From Anaerostipes sp. (lineage in GTDB: Bacteria > Bacillota > Clostridia > Lachnospirales > Lachnospiraceae), in contig JAQVEG010000006.1 of the NCBI GenBank assembly GCA_028697725.1, positions 1-64,000 of the forward strand: a stretch of DNA of 64,000 bases. Reading direction: 5' to 3'. Below are positions 52,283-60,873 of this stretch, in pieces. The notes under the pieces are model-generated. The model did no database searches and had not been told where the DNA came from. It saw nothing but the letters and a program-made list of their open reading frames with translations. The translations under genes and the position numbers were made by a program. Numbering within the stretch: the stretch's first letter is position 1; every line of letters starts with the position of its first letter.

Positions 52283-54568
52283 TTATCGGATTCCTTTTTT
52301 CTTTTTCTTTCTTTTTTTCTTATTACTTGGCCCAATCTTCGCAGATGCATCTTCATATACTACACTTGACTCAGCTCCTGCTGCCTCAATTTTTGCTTCT
52401 TTTGCCAAGAATCTTTGATACTCTTCTTTTCCTTTTCCAATTCGAGTTCTCATAAAGAACCAAAGTGGCCCTGTTAAAAAGACAGAAGAGAATGCTCCAC
52501 CAACAACACCAACCATCAATGTTAATGCAAATTCACGAAGAGATGATGATCCCATAAGGAATAACACAAACACCATGACAAAGGTTGTAAATGATGAGTT
52601 AATGGTTCTAGTAAATGTCTGGGTAATACTAGCATTTACAATATGCTTTAAGTTCCTTCCATCCGATTCTTTGATATTCTCACGAATTCGGTCAAAAATA
52701 ACAATGGTCGAGTTGATGGAATAACCAAGAATCGTAAGCATACATGCAATAAATGTACCACCTACAGACAACTTAAGGATAGAATATGCAGCAAATACAA
52801 CTAATAAGTCATTTAACAATGCAACAATTGCACTTGCACCAAACTTCACGTCCTTAAATCTAAATGCAATGTATACTAACATAAATGCAGAAGCTATCAC
52901 TACGGCAATTACTGCATCTTGCTGCATTTCATTACTAATAGTCGAACTAATATTCTCGGTTGCAACAGTTTTTACACCGTAACTTTTCTTTAATGATTTT
53001 TCAATGGCTTCTCTTTGCTTTAAGCTCAATTCTACAGACTTAATGACCATCTGATTGTTTGCCTGTACTTTTTGACTCTGTACAGAAGTAGATTTACTGA
53101 TTTTCTCATATGCTTTGACTACTTTCTTTTCTAAATCTGCATTAAGCTTTTTATTATCCTTAAAGGTAATTGTAGAAGCAGTACCTCCGGAAAACTCTAA
53201 ATCAAAATTTAAAACGGAACCTGTTGCGTTTTTGTTGACACCTAAGAAAGCTAATCCAGCCACAATAATAATTCCTGCAACTGCCACATATTTTTTACCT
53301 GTCTTTACAAAATCAAATTCCTTAATTGTTCTTGCTTTTCCATATAACTTAGGACTCTTCAATCCAAGATGATATGCTGCATAAACTAGGAATCTACTAA
53401 CTACAAGTGCTGTGAACATAGAAATCAGTACACTAATCCCCAACGTCTGAGCAAATCCTTTGACTGTTCCTGTTCCTCTCCACATCAAAACAGCAACTGC
53501 AATCAATGTTGTAACATTTCCATCAATAATGGCTGATGCTGCCTTTGAAAATCCAGACTTCAATGCAGTTCCAACACTCTTTCCTGCTGATATTTCTTCT
53601 TTGATACGAGAATAGATAATAACATTGGCATCGACTGCCATACCAATACCTAAAATAATACCCGCAAGTCCTGGTAGTGTTAATGTAATATTAAATCCAT
53701 TTAACGCAAGTACCATCATCAAAATATAAATGGCTAAAGCTAAGGATGCAACAACACCTGGCAACAAGTACAATGCAATCATAAACACTGCGATAATCCC
53801 AACTCCAACAATTCCTGCTTTGACCGTTGTATTAATAGCACCGTCTCCAAGCTTTGCAGAAACTACATTTGAGCGAAGCTCCTTAAGTTCTACCGGCAAG
53901 GCACCAATACGAATTGAAGATGCAAGATTTTCAGCTTCTTCATAGTTTGCCATTCCATCAATGCTACATTCACCCTTTGTGATTGCCTCTTTTACAGTTG
54001 GTGCACTTACAATCTGCTTGTCATAAACAATATAGATGGATTTTCCAACATTTGCTTTGGTTGCTTTTGCAAATGCTTTGGTTCCCTTTGCATCAAAGTT
54101 AAGGGCAACTACATATTCTTTTGTTCCATTATTGTCTATTGTCTTTGCTTCTGCAGACTTTACATTAGAACCTGTAAGTGCTGTTTTTCCATCTTGTGTC
54201 ATGAAAGATAACGTACCTGGCTGTCCAAGTTCATCTAAAATCTTATTGGCATCTGTAACACCTGGAATCTCAATGTTAATTCTATTGTCACCTTCACGAT
54301 ATACTTCTGCTTCTGTACTGTATGTCTCTACACGCTTTTGAAGCTTATAAACAGTATCTTTCATATCACTGTCTGAAATATTCTTTCCTTGTACTTCATA
54401 TGTGATACTGACTCCCCCGGCTAAATCAAGTCCCAAGTCAATATTGCTTGCACGTCCAATCTTTTGCTTTGTAATTCCATTACTTAAAATGTACCCACCA
54501 AATCCGCACAATCCAATAATCAAGATAAGACCAAGGACATATCGCCAGACTTTTTTCTTACTCTTCAT
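52283..54568 (-). CDS. secDF: fused protein translocase subunits SecDF
   Basis: Proton-driven helper of SecYEG export. The SecD half (~1-430) has a first TM, periplasmic P1 domain and GIGMAVDANVIIYSRIKEE. The SecF half (~430-735) has a TM, a smaller loop domain and TILGYSINSTIVIFDRIRE. 761 aa. The basic C-terminal tail is KKKRKKKKKGIR. Its start overlaps the scfB end by 11 nt, so it is translationally coupled to the SCIFF maturase gene. Confidence 0.96.
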   Translation of the reverse strand: MKSKKKVWRYVLGLILIIGLCGFGGYILSNGITKQKIGRASNIDLGLDLAGGVSITYEVQGKNISDSDMKDTVYKLQKRVETYSTEAEVYREGDNRINIEIPGVTDANKILDELGQPGTLSFMTQDGKTALTGSNVKSAEAKTIDNNGTKEYVVALNFDAKGTKAFAKATKANVGKSIYIVYDKQIVSAPTVKEAITKGECSIDGMANYEEAENLASSIRIGALPVELKELRSNVVSAKLGDGAINTTVKAGIVGVGIIAVFMIALYLLPGVVASLALAIYILMMVLALNGFNITLTLPGLAGIILGIGMAVDANVIIYSRIKEEISAGKSVGTALKSGFSKAASAIIDGNVTTLIAVAVLMWRGTGTVKGFAQTLGISVLISMFTALVVSRFLVYAAYHLGLKSPKLYGKARTIKEFDFVKTGKKYVAVAGIIIVAGLAFLGVNKNATGSVLNFDLEFSGGTASTITFKDNKKLNADLEKKVVKAYEKISKSTSVQSQKVQANNQMVIKSVELSLKQREAIEKSLKKSYGVKTVATENISSTISNEMQQDAVIAVVIASAFMLVYIAFRFKDVKFGASAIVALLNDLLVVFAAYSILKLSVGGTFIACMLTILGYSINSTIVIFDRIRENIKESDGRNLKHIVNASITQTFTRTINSSFTTFVMVFVLFLMGSSSLREFALTLMVGVVGGAFSSVFLTGPLWFFMRTRIGKGKEEYQRFLAKEAKIEAAGAESSVVYEDASAKIGPSNKKKRKKKKKGIR

Positions 54569-55931
54569 TACTGCTCTCCTTTTCTGTCATCTGTGCAGCT
54601 TTAATCATTAGCGCACACTCTACTCGTTTTCTTTCTAGCTGACATCCAATATCATAAGTTCCATTGATTGTTCCGTTCAACTTGTATGAGTTGGCACTAC
54701 ATCCACCACTACAATAAAATCTTGCAAAACAATCTCTGCAGGCTTCTCTTGAATAGACACTGGTTGCTTTAAATTCTGAAACTATATCTTCTTTCTTGAT
54801 TCCATCATTCACATTCCCCATTAGAAATTCGTCTTCTCCTACAAACTGGTGGCATGGATATAAATCACCCCAAGGAGTTACTGCAAGATATTCTGTTCCT
54901 GAACCACATCCAGATAAACGCTTCGCCACACAAGGTCCGCCAGTTAAATCAATCATAAAATGGAAAAATGTAAATCCTTTTCCTTCTTTATTACGCTTTA
55001 CCATCTCACTTGCAAGCTTATCATATTCTTTCATTACTTGAGGAAGGTCTGCTTCCTTAATTGTATATTCTTCTGTATCTGGTCCTACTACTGGTTCCAC
55101 TGAAATCTGTTTAAATCCCTCATCTGCAAGATGAAATACATCTTGAGAAAAGTCAAGATTATGATGTGTAAAGGTTCCTCTTACGTAGTATTTTTCTTGA
55201 TGTCTTTGTTCTGCAAACTTCTTAAACTTATCAATAATAATATCGTAGCTTCCCTTTCCATTAGGAGTTGGGCGCATATAATCATGAACTTCCTTACGTC
55301 CATCCACGCTTAAAACTACATTATCCATCTCTTTATTCGCAAAATCCATAATATCATCATTTAACAACATTCCATTGGTTGTAAGTGTAAATCTGAAATT
55401 CTTATTATGTTCTTCTTCCAAACTTCTTCCATAAGCAACAATCTCTTTGACAACATCAAAGTTCATCAAAGGCTCCCCGCCAAAGAAATCCACTTCAAGA
55501 TTACGTCTGTTTCCTGAATTGGCAACTAAAAAGTCTAACGCTTTCTTACCAATTTCAGCACTCATTAAGGAACGATCTCCCTGATATTCTCCTTCTTCTG
55601 CAAAACAGTAACGGCAGGCAAGGTTACAATCATGGGCAATATGTAAACACAACGCTTTTACCACCGTTGGTCTTTTCTTAAATTCACAGATATAATCTTC
55701 ATAATCATCCTCTGAAAATAGAACTCCCATATCCTTTAATTCTGCTACTTCTTCATATGCCTCTTTGACATCTTTTGATTCATATTGACCCAGCTGGGAC
55801 TGAACTTCTTCAAGAGAATTTTTCTCAAAAAGAGCAATCACATCGTAAGTCAAATCATCTACAACATGGACAGATCCACTTTCTACATCTAATACCATAT
55901 TATATCCATTGTTTTTATATTGATGAACCAC
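54558..55931 (-). CDS. scfB: SCIFF peptide maturase, radical SAM/SPASM thioether-forming enzyme
   Basis: Radical SAM enzyme that installs Cys-thioether crosslinks in the SCIFF precursor. N-terminal RiPP-recognition-like region (~1-85), CxxxCxxC motif C102/C106/C109 (DCNLACRYCFAEEGEY), FFGGEPL, and C-terminal SPASM-type cysteines (GGPCVAKRLSGCGSG; EACRDCFARFYCSGGC; GCQLERK) for auxiliary Fe-S clusters. 457 aa. It starts with GTG after AAGGAG, downstream of scfA. This pair is a hallmark of Clostridia. Confidence 0.96.
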   Translation of the reverse strand: MVHQYKNNGYNMVLDVESGSVHVVDDLTYDVIALFEKNSLEEVQSQLGQYESKDVKEAYEEVAELKDMGVLFSEDDYEDYICEFKKRPTVVKALCLHIAHDCNLACRYCFAEEGEYQGDRSLMSAEIGKKALDFLVANSGNRRNLEVDFFGGEPLMNFDVVKEIVAYGRSLEEEHNKNFRFTLTTNGMLLNDDIMDFANKEMDNVVLSVDGRKEVHDYMRPTPNGKGSYDIIIDKFKKFAEQRHQEKYYVRGTFTHHNLDFSQDVFHLADEGFKQISVEPVVGPDTEEYTIKEADLPQVMKEYDKLASEMVKRNKEGKGFTFFHFMIDLTGGPCVAKRLSGCGSGTEYLAVTPWGDLYPCHQFVGEDEFLMGNVNDGIKKEDIVSEFKATSVYSREACRDCFARFYCSGGCSANSYKLNGTINGTYDIGCQLERKRVECALMIKAAQMTEKESSNEE

Positions 55932-55970
55932 TGGTTAATCTCCTTTTATTTTTATTTCTCAATCACTAAG

Positions 55971-55998
55971 AGAGGCGTGCCAAGATTGGTACGCCTCT
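55971..55998 (-). promoter_or_regulatory. hairpin between scfA and scfB
   Basis: Stem AGAGGCGTACC / GGCACGCCTCT (one internal mismatch) with six-base loop, 15 nt after the scfA stop. There is no T-run. A role as RNA-stability or partial-termination element that favours precursor over enzyme is inferred. Confidence 0.6.
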
Positions 55999-56013
55999 GA
56001 ATCTTAACTCTTC

Positions 56014-56157
56014 TTATTTGTTGTTTTCACAAACTTGATTTCCTACTGTACAAGATGTCTTACATGCTGATTGGCAAGAAGTTTGACATTCTCCACATCC
56101 ACCTTTTTTTACAGTGCTCTTTAAAGTCTTGTTTGTAAGAGTCTTAATATGCTTCAT
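56014..56157 (-). CDS. scfA: six-cysteine peptide SCIFF (precursor peptide)
   Basis: 47-aa ORF missing from the track. It reads MKHIKTLTNKTLKSTVKKGG then CGECQTSCQSACKTSC and TVGNQVCENNK. The six cysteines and KHIKTL start match the SCIFF (ranthipeptide) family. AAGGAGG lies upstream of the ATG, with a -35/-10 pair ahead. The maturase gene follows 82 nt downstream. The biological role of SCIFF is still poorly known; quorum-like roles have been proposed in some clostridia. Confidence 0.96.
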   Translation of the reverse strand: MKHIKTLTNKTLKSTVKKGGCGECQTSCQSACKTSCTVGNQVCENNK

Positions 56158-56207
56158 TATAAGTTCCTCCTTAAAAGTATTCGTACTACTCTTTTTTTAA
56201 CTTCCTT

Positions 56208-56236
56208 ATTGTACCATATTCAATTTTCAAATACAA
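56208..56236 (-). promoter_or_regulatory. scfA promoter
   Basis: Minus strand TTGTAT, 17-base spacer, TACAAT, ~50 nt before scfA. The -35 box overlaps the end of the PHP gene. Confidence 0.65.
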
Positions 56237-57063
56237 CGGTTTTTCAGCACATCATACAGACTGTCGGGTACTTTCAAACCGCCATAACCAATCCCCATCT
56301 GAATTTGAGGTTTATTTGTACCATGATAATCAGATCCCCCAGTAGACATCAGGGCATATTTACAGCACCATTCTTTTAACCTGCTGCTTTGCCCAATATG
56401 ATGCGATGAATGATATACTTCAATCCCTTCTAGTCCATATTCCTTCCATTCACAAATTAAATCCTCCAATTGTTTATTAGAAAAGTTGTATTGGAACGGA
56501 TGTGCCAACACAGCCACCCCTCCTGCAGATTGAATCATAGAAATTGCTTCTTTTGGGTCGAAAAAAGGCTTTTTCAAATAATATTTGCAATCATCTCCCA
56601 GATATTTTTGGAAGGCTTCATCTTTGCTTTTACATATGCCTTCCTCTACAAGTACCCTTGCAAAATGAGCTCTTGTAATTACAGTATCTCCATTGCCATG
56701 TTTGAGTTTTTCCAGAGTAATTGGAAATCCATCTTTCTGAAACATATGAATCATATCTTCATTTCGATGACTTCTTCCCTCCCGAATATATTCTAATTTT
56801 TGATTAAATGCATCTTGATTTTCATCAATTCCATAACCTAGAATATGAATTTCTTTTTTTAGGGCTTCACAAGACATCTCAATTCCTGAGATAAAATGTA
56901 TCTTCTCAATATCTTTTGATTTTTTAATTTGTTTTACTCCATCTAATGTATCATGATCCGTTAGGGATATGGCATAAAGTTCTCTCTTTACAGCCTCATG
57001 TACAATCTCATCTGGAGACATAGTTCCATCGGAACAATCTGAATGTAGATGTAAATCTATCAT
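56227..57063 (-). CDS. PHP-domain phosphoesterase (RNase AM/YciV-like)
   Basis: 278 aa from the internal Met (57063, AAGGG upstream); the track ORF runs 28 residues further without a ribosome site. Metal motifs IDLHLHSDCSDG, SLTDHDTLDG, GIEMSCE, LAHPF and GGSDYHG match the nucleoside 3',5'-bisphosphate phosphatase/oligoribonuclease group. It has an SSHHIGQ segment. It is divergent from the small membrane protein gene at 57122. Confidence 0.87.
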   Translation of the reverse strand: MIDLHLHSDCSDGTMSPDEIVHEAVKRELYAISLTDHDTLDGVKQIKKSKDIEKIHFISGIEMSCEALKKEIHILGYGIDENQDAFNQKLEYIREGRSHRNEDMIHMFQKDGFPITLEKLKHGNGDTVITRAHFARVLVEEGICKSKDEAFQKYLGDDCKYYLKKPFFDPKEAISMIQSAGGVAVLAHPFQYNFSNKQLEDLICEWKEYGLEGIEVYHSSHHIGQSSRLKEWCCKYALMSTGGSDYHGTNKPQIQMGIGYGGLKVPDSLYDVLKNRCI

Positions 57064-57121
57064 AATTTTTTCCCTTTCTACATATATATTATTATCAGAT
57101 GAAAGTTCGGAGGTCATCCCA

Positions 57122-57484
57122 TTGAAACAAAAACACATTGGAATCACAATTATAGAAACCCTTACCCTTTCCTATCTACTTACCGGTATTTTGCTCTGTA
57201 CCTTAGCACTTCTAATGTATCGAACAGATATCAACCAATCTGCTGCAAATCTAGGGGTAACACTAATATATATTATTGCATCCTTACTTTGTGGTATCTT
57301 TGTTGGAAAGAAAATGAAGCATCGAAAATTCCTTTGGGGATTTCTTCTTGGGCTTCTCTATTTTTTAATTCTTTTTTGTATCTCTTGTCTTCTAAAACAA
57401 GATGCACAGCTTATCACAAAAGAACGTATTACTACCATGTTCCTCTGCATAGGAGGCGGCACTTTGGGAGGTATGTTAAGCTAA
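57122..57484 (+). CDS. small integral membrane protein, TIGR04086-like
   Basis: 120 aa with about four membrane segments (TLSYLLTGILLCTLALLMY; LGVTLIYIIASLLCGIFVGKKM; FLWGFLLGLLYFLILFCIS; MFLCIGGGTLGGML) and the glycine-rich end typical of a clostridial membrane family. The start is TTG, nine bases after GGAGG. Function unknown. It converges with yajC at a shared terminator. Confidence 0.75.
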   Translation: MKQKHIGITIIETLTLSYLLTGILLCTLALLMYRTDINQSAANLGVTLIYIIASLLCGIFVGKKMKHRKFLWGFLLGLLYFLILFCISCLLKQDAQLITKERITTMFLCIGGGTLGGMLS

Positions 57485-57500
57485 AACTGTCATAGTTTCA

Positions 57501-57534
57501 AAAACGGTCCCATATCAATATATGAGACCGTTTT
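57501..57534. terminator. two-way terminator between 57.1-kb membrane gene and yajC
   Basis: Stem AAAACGGTCCCATAT / ATATGAGACCGTTTT with flanking A and T runs between convergent genes. Confidence 0.88.
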
Positions 57535-57545
57535 ATCATACCCTT

Positions 57546-57842
57546 TTATGCTTCTTTTGGTTGATTTGCTTTTTCCACCTTAGAAATGGCTGCCTTCTCC
57601 ATAGGGATTCGACAATGCTTATCATTCCCAAATTCTACGATAACTGTTGTTTCATCTACAACATCAACAATAACTCCATAGAATCCACTTGATGTTAAAA
57701 TGCTGTCCCCTGCTTCTATAGCACTTGTCATCGCTTTTTGTTCTTTGTCTCTTTTTTGTTGTGGACGAATCATAAGAATATACATTCCCCCAACGATGAT
57801 AATAAACCATAAAATTGTCATAATTAAACTATTGCTCTGCAT
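57546..57842 (-). CDS. yajC: preprotein translocase subunit YajC
   Basis: 98 aa. One N-terminal membrane segment (MTILWFIIIVGGMYILMIRPQQKRDKEQ) and a small cytoplasmic domain (SILTSSGFYGVIVDVVDETTVIVEF). It partners with SecDF, which here lies about 3 kb downstream in another unit. It is last in the aroC-tgt-yajC run. Confidence 0.95.
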   Translation of the reverse strand: MQSNSLIMTILWFIIIVGGMYILMIRPQQKRDKEQKAMTSAIEAGDSILTSSGFYGVIVDVVDETTVIVEFGNDKHCRIPMEKAAISKVEKANQPKEA

Positions 57843-57867
57843 GTTCTTCCTCCATTATCCTTTCACT

Positions 57868-58995
57868 TTATCGATTCTCCATACCTGATAACTTCTTTGC
57901 TTTATACTCTGCAAATCTGCCTTCATCAATGGCATCTCGAATCTCTTCCATCATTGTATTATAAAAATATAAGTTATGCAAGACACATAAACGCATTCCA
58001 AGCATCTCCTTCGCCTTTAGCAAATGTCTTATATAGGCTCTGCTATAACTGCGACATGCTGGACATTGACAACCTTCTTCAATTGGTCTGTCATCTAATT
58101 CAAACTTCTTATTGAACAAATTTAATTTCCCAAAATTGGTGTAAACATGTCCATGTCTTCCATTTCTTGTTGGGTACACACAGTCAAAGAAATCAACACC
58201 TCGGTCAACACTCTCTAAAATATTAGCCGGTGTTCCAACTCCCATTAAGTAAGTTGGCTTATTCTCTGGTAAATATGGTACCGTCTCATCTAATATGCGA
58301 TACATCTCTTCATGGGATTCTCCCACTGCAAGACCACCAAGTGCATAACCATCTAAATTCATCTTTGAGATTGTCTTTGCATGCTCAACTCTAATATCTT
58401 CAAACGTACCACCTTGATTGATTCCAAACAGCATCTGCTTTGGATTTACTGTATCCTCTAAGGAATTTAGTCGATCCATCTCAACTCTACAACGTTCCAA
58501 CCATCTTGTCGTCCGATCCACAGAATCCTGCATATATTCTCTTGTTGCCGGATGTGGCGGACATTCGTCAAAAGCCATAGCAATCGTTGAACCTAGATTA
58601 GATTGAATCTGCATACTCTCCTCAGGACCCATAAATATCTTGTGTCCATCAATATGAGATGCAAAGGAAACTCCCTCTTCCTTAATTTTCCGAAGTTTTG
58701 CTAATGAAAACACCTGAAATCCTCCAGAATCGGTTAAAATCGGTTTATCCCAATGCATAAACTTATGAAGTCCTCCAAATTGTTTAATTAGCTTATCTCC
58801 TGTTCGCACATGTAGATGGTAGGTATTCGATAATTCTACCTGTGTTTTAATCTCACGAAGATCGTCTGTACTTACGGCACCTTTAATTGCTGCCACCGTT
58901 CCCACATTCATAAAGACTGGAGTTTCTATGGTTCCATGAACCGTATGTAATCTCCCTCTTTTTGCTCTTCCGTCTTTCTTTAATAACTCATACAT
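57868..58995 (-). CDS. tgt: tRNA-guanine transglycosylase
   Basis: Inserts a queuosine precursor at position 34 of GUN tRNAs. Substrate motif DSGGFQVFSLAKLRKI, GGLAVGE, YLMGVGTP and the zinc site CQCPACRSYSRAYIRHL...LHNLYFY (three Cys, one His). 375 aa, normal. It is 26 nt upstream of yajC, a common pairing. Confidence 0.97.
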   Translation of the reverse strand: MYELLKKDGRAKRGRLHTVHGTIETPVFMNVGTVAAIKGAVSTDDLREIKTQVELSNTYHLHVRTGDKLIKQFGGLHKFMHWDKPILTDSGGFQVFSLAKLRKIKEEGVSFASHIDGHKIFMGPEESMQIQSNLGSTIAMAFDECPPHPATREYMQDSVDRTTRWLERCRVEMDRLNSLEDTVNPKQMLFGINQGGTFEDIRVEHAKTISKMNLDGYALGGLAVGESHEEMYRILDETVPYLPENKPTYLMGVGTPANILESVDRGVDFFDCVYPTRNGRHGHVYTNFGKLNLFNKKFELDDRPIEEGCQCPACRSYSRAYIRHLLKAKEMLGMRLCVLHNLYFYNTMMEEIRDAIDEGRFAEYKAKKLSGMENR

Positions 58996-59010
58996 TAATT
59001 CTATCCACCA

Positions 59011-60102
59011 TTATTCGTATATTTTTTTGATTTTATCCACCGTTGAACTTAAATCCTTTAGAATTCCATCCAAAATTGTAATTGCTGCCATAGATTCTAC
59101 CACAACAACGGCTCTTGGAACAATCATAGGATCATGTCGTCCATGAATTGATAAATCTATTGGATTACCCTCTTGATCCACTGTCTTTTGAATCTTTGCG
59201 ATAGACGGTGTAGGTTTTACCGCTGCTCTAAAAACAATAGGGCTTCCATCACTCATTCCGCCTAATACTCCACCAGAATGATTCGTAGCCTTTTGAATCT
59301 TCCCATCACAACATGTAAAAACATCATTATTGGCAGATCCCTTGGCCCTTGCAGCTTCAAATCCATCACCTATTTCAAATCCTTTGACTGCACCAATGGA
59401 TAAAATCGCCTTTCCAAGACTGGCGCTTAGCTTATCAAATACTGGATCTCCAACCCCTGGTTTTACACCAGTTGCCACACACTCAATAATACCACCTAAA
59501 GAATCCTGCTCTTTTATCATCTGGTTTGCGATTTCTTCTACCTGCTTTGCCGCAGCTGCATCTGGCATATAAAAAGGATTCTCATTGATTGCATCCTTGT
59601 TATATTCGCTAATCTCTATCCCAGCAATCTCTTTTGAATAGGCTTCGACTGTGACTCCAAGCTCTAATAACAACTTGCTTGCAATGGCTCCAGCCGCTAC
59701 TCTGCCAATGGTCTCTCTCCCTGAAGATCTTCCACCTCCACGATAATCCCTGAATCCATACTTGGCATCAAAAGTAAAATCTGCATGTCCCGGACGGAAA
59801 ATATCCTTAATCTTTCCATAGTCCTTGGAGCGCTGATTGTTGTTATGTACCACTAAAGAAATAGAAGTTCCTGTGGTCTTTCCTTCAAATACCCCAGACA
59901 TGATTTCTACCTTGTCACCTTCTTTTCTTTGTGTTGTATACTTGGATTGTCCTGGCTTTCTTCGATCCAAAAACACTTGAATATCTTCTTCACAAAGCGA
60001 TAATCCTGCTGGACACCCGTCTACAACAACCCCGACTCCTGCACCATGAGTTTCCCCCCATGTAGTAATCCGAAATAATGTTCCAAAACTTGAACCTGCC
60101 AT
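59011..60102 (-). CDS. aroC: chorismate synthase
   Basis: FMN-dependent last step of the shikimate pathway (EPSP to chorismate). Motifs GETHGAGVGVVVDGCP, RRKPGQSKYTTQRKE, GHADFTFDAKYGFRDYRGGGRSSGRET and DPMIVPRAVVVVE. 363 aa. It lies between the S1-domain gene and tgt. Confidence 0.97.
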   Translation of the reverse strand: MAGSSFGTLFRITTWGETHGAGVGVVVDGCPAGLSLCEEDIQVFLDRRKPGQSKYTTQRKEGDKVEIMSGVFEGKTTGTSISLVVHNNNQRSKDYGKIKDIFRPGHADFTFDAKYGFRDYRGGGRSSGRETIGRVAAGAIASKLLLELGVTVEAYSKEIAGIEISEYNKDAINENPFYMPDAAAAKQVEEIANQMIKEQDSLGGIIECVATGVKPGVGDPVFDKLSASLGKAILSIGAVKGFEIGDGFEAARAKGSANNDVFTCCDGKIQKATNHSGGVLGGMSDGSPIVFRAAVKPTPSIAKIQKTVDQEGNPIDLSIHGRHDPMIVPRAVVVVESMAAITILDGILKDLSSTVDKIKKIYE

Positions 60103-60111
60103 TCCATTCTC

Positions 60112-60810
60112 CTATAACTGAATCTTAGATAGTAAATCTCCTAAACTAGTTTCTGCCTTTTCTTCTTCTTTGTATTCTACGCCTCTTCCAAAAGATTCGT
60201 CTTCTTCAGATGGTTCTTCCAAAGCTTTCATACTCAAACTAATCTTTCCATCTGCAACCTTAATTACTTTTACTTGAACTTCTTGTCCTTGTTCTACAAC
60301 TTCATTTGGTGATTTAATTCTCTTTTGACTAAATTGAGAAATATGAATTAATCCACTAATTCCATCTTCCAATTGCACAAATGCACCATATGGCATAATG
60401 TTCTCAACTTTACCAGTTAAAACAGCACCAGTTTTGATGGATTCCACTTTTTCCTTTTGAGCTTCTCTTTGTTTTGCCTGCTCTACTGCCTTTGCTGATA
60501 AAACAAGACGATTATCTGCTGGCTCAACTGTAATAATCTTAGCTTCTACTTCTTTTTCAAGCCAAGTATTCAAATCTTCTACATACTGTGTTGACAATAA
60601 AGATGCTGGAATAAATCCTCGAATTCCTTCCACATAAACAATAACTCCACCATTGACAACTCCACCAATTACCAATGACAAAACAGTTCCTGCCTCTTTC
60701 ATCTCGTTTACTTTATTCCAAGCAAGTGCTTCTGTTGAATCCGCTTTTTCTAAAGACGCTTCAATCTCAGCATTGTATTGTTCCATTGTTTCTTTTACTT
60801 CTTCTGACAT
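60112..60810 (-). CDS. S1 RNA-binding domain protein
   Basis: 232 aa with two S1 domains (~41-115 and ~125-195; the second is a close match, GAVLTGKVENIMPYGAFVQLEDGISGLIHISQFS). The ends are acidic. It is shorter than ribosomal S1, resembling YpfD-type proteins. A role in translation or RNA turnover is inferred from the domains. It starts after AAAGGAG. Confidence 0.85.
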   Translation of the reverse strand: MSEEVKETMEQYNAEIEASLEKADSTEALAWNKVNEMKEAGTVLSLVIGGVVNGGVIVYVEGIRGFIPASLLSTQYVEDLNTWLEKEVEAKIITVEPADNRLVLSAKAVEQAKQREAQKEKVESIKTGAVLTGKVENIMPYGAFVQLEDGISGLIHISQFSQKRIKSPNEVVEQGQEVQVKVIKVADGKISLSMKALEEPSEEDESFGRGVEYKEEEKAETSLGDLLSKIQL

Positions 60811-60843
60811 AATAATTCTCCTTTACTTTTATACATAAGGTTT

Positions 60844-60872
60844 ATTATATCATATAATCGTTTCTTTTTTAA
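60844..60872 (-). promoter_or_regulatory. possible promoter for the S1-aroC-tgt-yajC run
   Basis: Minus strand TTAAAA, 17-base spacer, TATAAT, 33 nt before the S1 gene. Confidence 0.45.
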
Positions 60873-60873
60873 C

